Below, in pieces: positions 33,721 through 42,064 of a stretch of 42,064 bases of DNA (positions are counted from its first letter, which is position 1; each line of letters opens with the position of its first letter). A program made the translations under genes and the position numbers. The notes beneath the pieces were generated by a model. It saw only the letters and a program-made list of their open reading frames with translations, did no database searches and had not been told where the DNA came from. This stretch comes from Psilocybe azurescens. Its lineage: Eukaryota; Basidiomycota; Agaricomycetes; Agaricales; Agrocybaceae. The stretch lies in NCBI GenBank assembly GCA_023853785.1, contig JAJIRX010000111.1, forward strand, positions 1 to 42,064, in the 5' to 3' direction.

Positions 33721-35624
33721 TCACTCAAAACTATCGAAATGCCGACGCTACCACTGCATAATAAAATCTTGGCTTCGAAGTAATGGCGCCGAGAGTTACA
33801 TAGGGGGCAGTCATGGGCGCTTCATCTTGAGAGCCCTGATGTTTAAGCATCGGGGAATTGGCCCGTTGAGAAACACGAGTATGCCTACCTTCCTGGAAAC
33901 GGACGCCCGGTCCACTGACAGGCATGACCCCGTAATACCGCGCGCTCGTGCAGTGTCCTACGCAAGTAATGCACAAGTATCAATGAACTCCTCCATCCTG
34001 TCCGCCAAGTGTTAGGATTGAAGAAAGCTGGCAATCTTCTGTTGGCTCAGGAAGATGTTAGACCTTGTAACTGATAGGACCTCGGGACTCCGGGAGGAAG
34101 ACGTGTTGGTGGCGTGACAGTGGTTATTTCTGTGCTTGCCTGCTACAGATTAAATTGGGGTCGAAATTTAAATTGCGTGGTTCTGTACCCCATTGAAACG
34201 GGATGTCATCGATGAGTACCAGCATCACCCGGTTAATTCGGCAAATCCCTGAGCCTCAGGTTCATACAATCAACAAACGGCTTCCCGCATTCGTAAGTAA
34301 TGTACATGGGTTCTGGAAGCTCGAGAAACCGTGATACACATGGTCATGGGAAGTGAAGCTTGAAGTAGGCTCGACGACGTCATAGACTCCAGAAGAAACC
34401 GCAAGGCCAGCGCAAGGCTTGCTGCTAGATTTCCCAGCTCCTAAAGCTTAAAAATTAGGGTTCATTCCACTATTGACAAACCCCTTCAAGAATTGTCAAA
34501 GAGTGCATATATTTGAACTTCGCTTTTGGTACGCTACGTAGCTACTGTACGACATATAAGTATATACACGGAAGATTTAACAGGGCTAGCCCATCGAAGA
34601 GTCAATAAAACAAACGACACGAAGCCCCAAGTCAGCGACAGATAAATAAACATAAAAGAAAGTAAGCTTCCCAAGTCTCTAAAAAGCCCTGAACTACTCT
34701 GAACCAGAACAAGACGTCATTAAAATAACATAAAATAAGTACAAAGAAGAGAAAAAAAGTCAAGCAGATACTTATAGGTACGGTATCGTACGGTGTAAAT
34801 CGTCAAGCGGAAAGATGATCCTACGATCAAAAATGGGCATTTGAGATAAACAATGTTCAGGGGGTATTGAGTATTGAGGTGTGAATGTGAATCAATGAAA
34901 TAATAAATAAAATAAAGCTCGAGAGTAAGTAAGTAAAAAAAGGGGAAACGAGAACGAGAAAAGAATCTTGTAAAGAGTGGACATCTAACAGATAGATAGT
35001 AGTTGGATTGGGTTTTGGAAATTTGGGGTAATAAAGAGAAAAGAAATGATAGCGATGTCCTTGATGACGTCCACAAAATGATTACACTTTTTAAACAGCG
35101 ATTGACCGACCAAAAATAACAAACGAAAAACACAAACGGAGGAAGATTAAGGATATCATGATTATGATCCGAGGGTGAGGTATGGATGAGCGAGGTATGT
35201 CGATGATGATGATGGAGTGTGGCGTAAGAAGGTATAACCAGGGTGGCGGGTAAATGAGCAAGATATGGGGTTTCAAAAGCATCATATCTATGCGTGATGA
35301 ACGAGGAGCGAGGAAGGGCCACGGAACAATTTTTGCATCCAGGGTAAGCAGCGGCAGCGGTCGGTTGACGTCGAATTGGTATGATATAAAAAGCGATCTA
35401 GAAAGAACGGAAGGGCAGGTATCAGTAAGTAAATTGAATATATGTGCGTAATCGAAGCAGCGCCGCCGCCCACCCGCAGGTTAGGCCCAGACTTGCAGAC
35501 TGCAGAATCTAATTTACACGCATACGCATGCATAACGCGCGGGCACACACGTATAAAAGCATATTAGAGTTGATTTTGACTCACCCTATAAAGTCCCCAA
35601 CGTTCCCACTAAAAAGCAGGACGA
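33721..35624. other. gene-poor interval
   Basis: No family is recognisable. A 200-codon minus-strand frame at 34720-35322 is dominated by Tyr/Phe/Leu/Ser from AT-rich sequence and looks like untranslated or random sequence. I looked here specifically for the missing GH16 part of the KRE6-like gene and found none. Confidence 0.5.
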
Positions 35625-36951
35625 CTATGGCAAATCCTTGTCGAATCCACTCCACGTCCACTCCCTCTTATCCTTGTCTCCCGCCTCTGCGATCAGTTCC
35701 AGCGCCGCCTGCCCTGTCGAGTTAATCCGCGTATTCCCAATGATCAACTGCTCCACCCCATTATTGTTATACGCTGAGAAAATCGGGTACAGCAAAAACA
35801 GCAGCAGCAACCCTATGATCAGGATCACCAGCGTGCCTACATTTACCAGGCCGCGCAAGGAGACACCGGTGCTCTTCGTAGGCGGGGTCGGGATCGTCAT
35901 CGGCACCCGCGATTGCATTTTCCCGTTGCCGCCTTTGCCATTGGGCATGGGCGGGATCTTAGCGAGCGTGCTGCGCTGGCTCTTCCCCTTCACCAGGCTC
36001 CCCTTCCCCATCGATCCCAGGGACTTGATATCTCCCTTCCCAGGAACACTTCCAAACCCGACATGCCCACCCACATTCCGCACCCACTCCTCCTCCTCTT
36101 CATCCAGCTCATCCGCATCCAGATCCTCATCGGGGTCATACACATACGCCACCAGCCCCCTTGCACTCTCCCAATCTCCGCCAGCGAGTGCTCGCCGCCT
36201 CTGTTCCCTATACTCCCAGAGGCCGGTGTGCCAGGTGTACCAGGCCGTCCCGGAGTCCCCGGCGTCCGCGTCCCGCTCCCGGCGCCGTACGGCGGCAGTC
36301 CAACGAGCGGGTACTTCGAGTCCCCGCCGAGCGATGCGATCGAGTCGCCCGAATTTGAGTACATCGACGCGCGACGCCCCACGGGCATCCCGGGCGGCGG
36401 CAGTATCCCGTCCTCCGTCGCGGAGAGCCGGTAAAGTATCATCGACCCGCGGGAGTGGCTGTGCGGGATGCCTGGATCACGCAGGCCGACGCCGGGTCCG
36501 GGCCCCATTCCCGCGCCGCCGTTGCCGTTGCCGTTACCGCCTCCACCCATGAAGCCCGCGTGCGAATAGGCGTGCGGCGTACTCTGCCCGCTTTCGAACC
36601 CACGGCTATCTTCTCGGTGTGCGTGGCCATAGTTGGGGTTGGGGCTGTTAGGAAAGCTGATGGGCGCAGTGCTTGAGCTAGGAGGAGTCCACCCCTTGAT
36701 CCCTGTCGCGCAAACGGCTGTTGCTGCTGCTGCGAAGGAATGCTGGTGGGGTTAGGATGGGGGTATGGTTGGGAATTAGGGTACGGAGCATTGGTGGGTA
36801 TAGGGGGCGACACGGAAGAGCTTGAGCCTGATAGTGCAGAGTTAGCTTCTGAGAAGGTGCGTTGTCGTTGGCCCGTCCTCGCACCTTGACCAGGCCCTTG
36901 ATGGATGAGTGATGACGATGATGACGGGGCCATCGAGTTAGGGGTCGACAT
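35625..36951 (-). pseudogene. KRE6/SKN1-like N-terminal region, lacking GH16 domain
   Basis: Read on the minus strand from ATG 36951: a Ser/Pro/Gln-rich cytosolic tail, then SPNPNYGHAHREDSR, GDSIASLGGDSKYPL, GLVAYVYDPDEDLDADELDE, then one membrane helix (GTLVILIIGLLLLFLLYPI) followed by NTRINSTGQ. This is the layout of fungal KRE6/SKN1, type II membrane proteins needed for beta-1,6-glucan synthesis, whose large lumenal part is a GH16 domain. Two one-base losses must be assumed, near 36692-36697 and in the C run 36170-36172. The frame then stops at TAG 35627-35625, shortly before the expected GH16 start, and no GH16 motifs follow. So the protein is at best a membrane anchor. Other single-pass Ser-rich proteins are possible, but the DP..D/E patch plus helix plus RxNxTGQ order favours KRE6. 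Confidence 0.6.
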
Positions 36952-36959
36952 GGGCGGAG

Positions 36960-38180
36960 ATGAGTTCAGAAGTGTTGCAGGCGACGACGTCGATGTCGAT
37001 GTCGAAGACGAATTCGGGAGAGGGAAGAGCCTGGAGAAGGAAAAGAAGACGCTATGAGCCCAGTAGTTGATGTAGAAGCAGACGTAGGAAAGTAATGCAA
37101 GTTCTTTGCCACCATACCAGAAGAGGAAGACGTCGATGCAGCTAAGGGCGACGATCTGAAAAATGACGACCGTGGATTCCTTTGCGCTGCACCTCCCTTG
37201 CGTGGCGGTGGCAGTGGCGGTAGTAGAAGAGGAAGAAGATTGCTGGGAAGCGAGGTCTGCTACATAACCTCCAGTCGTTGATCCGATTGTGCCGGTCCCC
37301 GTTTGTCTATCCCCTACGGTGGGAAGTATTGTATTGCAATTAGATAACGGCACTAGAAGGACAAGTGTTGCCAGTAAACTTACGGAGTGGTAATGGGTTA
37401 TTGACCTGAGACTTCGATAGTGAAAATGGTGTTGGTACTGGAGGAGAGGACGGTCCGCGGGTATGCATATGAGCGCGCGGGGAATAGGCAGCCGTGGATC
37501 AGCGCCGACATTGTCGCTCTTCGGAGGCGACGAGACGCCATTCTTCGGCGGAGTAGGCGGTGGTTGGGCTTTATCCGCATTCACTGGCATAGCTAACGGC
37601 GAAAAAGTCAACTGGTCAGCAAGCATCCCACCGCAATTCACGTGGAGTTTAAACGACGACGAAATGGAAATCTAAACGCACCTTTCCTGTCGAGTTCGTC
37701 CGTGGTTTCTTTGGTGCCTGGCTCTTCTTCATCGTCTCCTGCGTCTGAACGGGCTTTGGGGTGCAGCAATGGTACGTCATGCTCCACAGAGTGCACCCAG
37801 GGGTCGTGGGCCGGAGGGTTGGCCGGTGCGTGTGGCGGGCGTGTCGACGAGGGTGATGCTGGCATGATATTTCTTGGTCGATGGACAGTCGTGCCGACTT
37901 CTGTTCGATATGCATTCAACTCTCACTGCAACGAGATACCCACCAGCATAGGAATGTCGATGAACTGGACTTACAAGGCTGGCGGTGTAGGCGGCGATTC
38001 CTGATGGGGAGATGCGATTAGCCGTAATGACAGGCGTGGGCCGATCCTTGCAAACTGTTGTGTTGGTACGAACGTGATCGAGGATGGATATCGCGACTTC
38101 GCTGCTTCGTCCAGAGTCTTCGCGTTCCAAAGAGAATCAAGACCGTAATCCAACGAGTAGAATTCCAAGGTCCACAACGA
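36960..38180 (-). CDS. unidentified Pro/Ser-rich protein, multi-exon
   Basis: The minus-strand frame VCKDRPTPVITANRISPSG runs to AAYTASL before a gtaagt donor at 37976. After the intron comes NAYRTEVGTTVHRPRNIMP and a Pro/His-rich, then acidic stretch (AGDDEEEPGTKETTDELDR). A donor near 37680 and acceptor near 37590 join this in frame to MPVNADKAQPPPTPPKNG. Beyond that the frame slips at least once, and the sequence becomes Ser/Thr/Pro-rich down to about 37000. No domain, signal peptide or certain start is visible; a TGA interrupts the best frame near 38128. Probably a cytosolic disordered protein whose end abuts the KRE6-like start. Confidence 0.35.
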
Positions 38181-40094
38181 CTGGGGCCCTGGGTGATGAG
38201 TTTAATGTAAAGTCAATGAAGCTCGTATTCCGTTATCCTTTGACTTGACAAGCACGACACAGCCTGGATGCCTGGACGATGCTGTTATGTGCTGCGGCGA
38301 GATATGCCCGTGGGCTAAAATAGTCACAACGCACTTGATAATATCCTCCCTCAAAGCCCAAATCCTTGTCGTAGTCGTGTTCGTGCCCTCGTCAAGAAAA
38401 ATCGTCTATGAGAACCCCGAGTCTGCGAACAAGGCGGCGGGGAGAGTCGAGACCAAAGAAAATGGGTGAGAAACGGTGAGCCCATGCGAAACATGCAAGC
38501 AGGGGCACCACACGGCACGCTCGGGACTTATCCCCAATCTAGTCCTCCACGGCCTCGGCCCTAGCTCCTGAAAGCTCGTGACAGTGTGTTGGATTTTGCA
38601 CGTGCGCGTGACAAGTGCCTAATTGGTGGGCCCCTAAACGCGAACAGTAACGTGTTCCTTGCGCAAGTAAAATAACCCCAAAAGTACGGTAAATCAACAA
38701 TTTTGTATGAGTGACAAGGGTACGCATCGAAAAATTCCAGGACACATTGTGTGAGGAGGGTTCCAACGGCACCCTGAAGTCGACTTTATTTTCAGTGGTC
38801 AATTTGCAATAGAGCTGGTCAAATTTCAAATGTACATATCAAATTGTCAAAACTCGCAAACCAATATTGTGTCTTCATGTTTTCTAATTTATACTCTATT
38901 ATTCAAACAGTATCGTTTAATGTGCCACAAACGATGAATGCAAGAAGAATGATGGGTTCATTGTCAAGGCTCAAAAATCTAGAAAGAAGGGCACGGTGTG
39001 AAGAGTGTATGTGTTGTAGTCATAATATTTTAACCCCACACAAAATGCGATCGAGTGTCAGAAATCACTGATTAATAATTTAATTAGGAAAGAGGAGGAG
39101 GGGACCCTTGGCCCATTCCTTACGTCGAAAATATGACAGTGTCCCCGAGTTTTTTACTGAGTACCCCTTGATGAGTATTGGTTATCACTTTTCATTCCGC
39201 CATTTGTCGCGAAGGGATTGCATATTGCACATGTAGTGCGCAAAAAGTATTGTTATTTTGTATGCAAATAAAATGCAGAATGTGATGCAGGTTTAGCCAT
39301 GGCCGAAAACCGCACACCTCTTTTCATATACAAAGTTGTCGTCGTACCAGAACATACATCTCCGGTTACTTTTTCGGCCACTGTGGGTGGCGTATCTGAT
39401 AAGACACGCTCATGCGATCCGCCGAGTGACCATGGATGCTTTACCGTAGTCGGACTCTGGCGCTGAACTTCATTGAGCACTATATAGTGAGAAGACATTC
39501 CTTAGGCGCTCTTCGGCTATCAACGTTCACCGTAAGTCATCGTGACTGATGACTAAATTTATTGACACTTGGCGTACCACTTCGGTATTCAGCATACCAC
39601 TAGTCTATAGCGTTTTGATCTGTTATACCAAGTGGTGTACCTGTGGTAGGTTAAATTTAACAGTATCACTGATACCACCAAGTTCGGTTTGGTTGATAAG
39701 GAATACAAATGTGCTCGAGACCTGGGACTACAACGTAAGTTCATCGTGTTCGAATTTTTGACGCAAAACAATCTCATAGATAAAGAGAGCAATACAGAAT
39801 GAGATTGCTAAGGGAAGGTGAAATAGTTTCTTTCAGCACCCACTTTCTCCATGTATTTTGTTGGACCGTTCTGCCTTTCCCAGTTATTCCTACTCATAGA
39901 CGCAGATAGAAAGTAATCGATAATTAACGACTTCGACAGTCTTCGGAAGCTACAAACATGAGGTCTTCACTATGCAGTAAGTACCTGTCAAGGAATTTTT
40001 CATGAAACGTCTTAATATCACTGTGTGTGTATATACCCCAATGCAAGCATTGACTTCTGGCGTAATTGGTTATGTTAACTCGTATAAACGCTCT
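38181..40094. other. intergenic, nothing recognised
   Basis: The minus-strand frames at 38539-38829 and 39253-39498 have no motif. An imperfect inverted repeat, gtaccacttcggtat / ataccaagtggtgtac, lies at about 39573-39640. The last 100 bases follow the GH25 stop. Confidence 0.4.
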
Positions 40095-41002
40095 TTACTT
40101 TGCGAATACACTAAGGTCAAACAATCCGGACGCGGAAGTGTCGGTGTACTGATGCCCGACTGCTGTAGTCCACCTGTTGAAGTATGTCAGCAATTGACTG
40201 TAAAAGATGCGACTCGGTATGCTTAAGGCTCAACGTACCCTCCGAAGTGAGTTCCCAAAGTAAGGGTCTAAAACGACCGCGGTATATAAGTAAACGACAA
40301 CGTAATAGTGTTATGCTCGCTAACCTTCACGTTATTAAAAGTAGCGAACCAAAGAGGAGCGGAGCTATCGAGAATGAAGTTAGTAGAGCCAAATAGTGTG
40401 CCCCATTCCTAAGTTGTACTTCATGAGCTCTTGCATCTTCAGACGTTCAGAGCACACTCACCCCGGGGTACTATAAATGCCGAAATTGAATCCGGTTGCT
40501 TTCATTGCGGCAAGTAAAGATTTGGCTTGAGCTTGGTTTCCCGCTGTGCCGTAGTTCCACTGCAAGTATTGGGGATTAGTAGTGGCGGACCAGTAAAGAT
40601 GTATCCAAATACTCACGTTGTTACAAATGGTGGCTTCCTTCTCCAAATCGATCCAAATGGTCCCAATTTTCATGGAATGGGCTTTGAATGTGGCCCCAAG
40701 CTCGGCTAACTGTGTAGCGTAGGACTTGCACTTGTTTCCGGACCCATTGCATGGGAACCAGTACGTGTCGATGTCGGTATATCCGGCCGCACGAGCATTG
40801 TTGTAGGAACCAACGAAGTTGGGGTCAACCTCGCCTCCGACGCCGCAAGCTTCTTCATATCCACGGATAATGGCCTTGGTGAAGCCTTCCCGCGCGCCTT
40901 TACATAGGTAGCTTTTGGTACAAGACTAGATGAGTCTACGGCCGATACTAAGGCGTAAGACGAGACAATTAGAGCAGGGAGCAAAAGAAGTGAGCGAAAC
41001 AT
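40095..41002 (-). CDS. secreted GH25 lysozyme (two one-base gaps)
   Basis: Minus-strand exons 41002-40617, 40559-40462, 40408-40325, 40267-40239 and 40173-40095 give about 225 residues, the usual fungal GH25 length. A signal peptide (MFRSLLLLPALIVSSYALVS) precedes AVDSSSLV, then GFTKAIIRGYEEACG, FVGSYNNARAAGYTDIDTYW, KIGTIWIDLEKE with the catalytic DxE pair, NYGTAGNQAQAKSLL, GFNFGIYSTPGEWGTLFG, LWFATFNNV and the C-terminal AVGHQYTDTSASGLFDLSVF. It hydrolyses bacterial peptidoglycan, probably for nutrition or defence against bacteria. One G is missing in the run at 40889-40891 (minus GGG for GGGG), and one more is needed at the exon 2 donor (40461-40464). Every exon is otherwise conserved to the stop, so a working gene with sequence errors is as likely as a young pseudogene. 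Confidence 0.9.
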
Positions 41003-42064
41003 GGGGGATTACGCCTGATTGTTCGAAGCAATCATTCAGAACGCAACATTAAATACTTCAGATGTATACCTAATCTCCGCTTCCACATGCATTCTATATT
41101 CTGCTGGTTCGCTTCTGTGATAATTTGAGACTGTAATGGAAAGATAATTGAAAATGCATGCGGGCGTGTACTTGAAGAAGAACTTTACTGGATGTCCGTC
41201 ATGATTAACTGTCACCGTCTTGTGGTATGACTTGTGGGCCAGCAAGAGTCATGCCAATCATAATTAAACTGGTATTGGTAACAATGTGGATGTGATTGTT
41301 TAATTCCTTGATAAAAGGTGGCTGACAGGATACGTGGGGAAGGAACAATGTATTACACAGTGGCGCCAGATCATAACCAGTAGTAGACCCCACTAGTCGA
41401 CGCACATGTTCGGGTGATGATGATGGCTTCGAATTCATTCCATCCACAATAATTAATTTAACTTACGAACATGTCAGTACTGGACTATCAGAGCGACGTA
41501 TCTCTGATTAACTACATTGTGCCGATTTGAAAGGCTTTACGATTTTGTCAGCCAATGTACTCAGGATTTGAGGACTGCAGAATACGTACGACACAAGTAT
41601 TCTTTAGTTTACGTCCATTTCTGTCGTCCGACCCCACCACATCTGATTCAGTGCCCAAACTCAGGCTTGTGTTGTCCCGTGCCACACATTTAATATTCAG
41701 TCATCAGCCAATCTGTTCTCGTGATATTTTATTGATTCGCATCTGGATATTTGTACAGTCCCCAGACATATTACACTACCAAATCTCAAGCCGGATCCTG
41801 GGACCCCTTCACCTGCAGCACCTTGTGGCCATGTGAAATAACTTAAATGGGTAGCCATTGCACTTATTTTTCTACATATGTACACGCTTTGAGGAAGCTG
41901 TTTCTTACCCGTTGTGCTCTTTCTAAGACCCTGGTATTATCACTGCCACCTGCTCTCTTCCAAGTTTCATTTTATCTCCTCCACTATACAATATCAAATT
42001 GATGTTGATTGATGTTGCTATCATCGACATCAAGCTATCACTGCGTAAGGTAGACGACTTTCAT
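41003..42064. other. upstream region of the GH25 gene to the window end
   Basis: Contains the GH25 promoter and about 900 bases with only short frames (41036-41447 minus, 41555-41836 plus) lacking motifs. No structure seen. Confidence 0.4.

Noticed and set aside
34720..35322. 200-codon minus-strand frame
   Set aside because: Low-complexity Tyr/Phe/Ser/Leu composition from AT-rich DNA, with no motif. It was considered as the missing GH16 part and does not fit.
1..42064. CRISPR arrays, tRNA or rRNA genes
   Set aside because: No regularly spaced identical repeats beyond the protein-coding ones were found, nor any tRNA-like cloverleaf or conserved rRNA stretch by eye.

Overview
The window looks like a piece of an Agaricomycete (mushroom-forming basidiomycete) nuclear genome. 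The evidence is many 50-65 base GT-AG introns and a characteristic gene content: a Tet-like 2OG-Fe(II) oxygenase, DUF6534 membrane proteins, an F-box-like protein, a CBM1-bearing carbohydrate esterase and a small cysteine-rich secreted protein. No rRNA, tRNA, CRISPR array or bacterial-style operon was seen. All exon models were made by eye from reading frames, splice signals and remembered family motifs; no search was run.

Layout. 1-6137 (+): a long locus that begins before the window. It opens with acidic tandem repeats (VGTDSES and a 47-residue unit), continues through a chain of spliced open blocks, and ends in a TET/JBP-type 2OG-Fe(II) dioxygenase domain with two frameshifts. 8455-9320 (-): a short-chain dehydrogenase cut off before its catalytic tyrosine. 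10988-11389 (+): a 111-residue small secreted cysteine-rich protein. 12228-13313 (-): a complete CE5 acetylxylan esterase/cutinase with a C-terminal cellulose-binding CBM1. 13378-16167: a gene desert. 16168-18508 (+): a metacaspase split into about 18 exons. 20117-22692 (+): a GH30 beta-1,6-glucanase in 17 exons. 23029-24528 (-): an intronless F-box-like protein. 25049-26121 (+): a PX-domain protein resembling Ypt35. 26292-26606 (-): the 3' end of an unidentified gene.

26.6-33.7 kb is a repeat region. Two direct copies, each about 2.5 kb, carry a decayed DUF6534 gene. Between them lies an approximately 1.0 kb foldback element with arms of about 420-435 bases. 35.6-38.2 kb (-) holds a KRE6/SKN1-like N-terminal region without its GH16 domain, preceded by a Pro/Ser-rich gene I cannot identify. 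40095-41002 (-) is a GH25 lysozyme.

Biologically the intact part is mostly secreted or cell-wall active: xylan/cellulose (CE5-CBM1), fungal beta-1,6-glucan (GH30, KRE6-like) and bacterial wall (GH25). This fits a saprotroph or plant-associated fungus competing with other microbes.

A recurrent feature is single-base indels in short homopolymer runs inside otherwise well-conserved exons, mostly a missing G. It appears in the Tet-like, SDR, GH30, KRE6-like and GH25 genes and in the unidentified fragment. It should be settled against raw reads before any of these is called a pseudogene.
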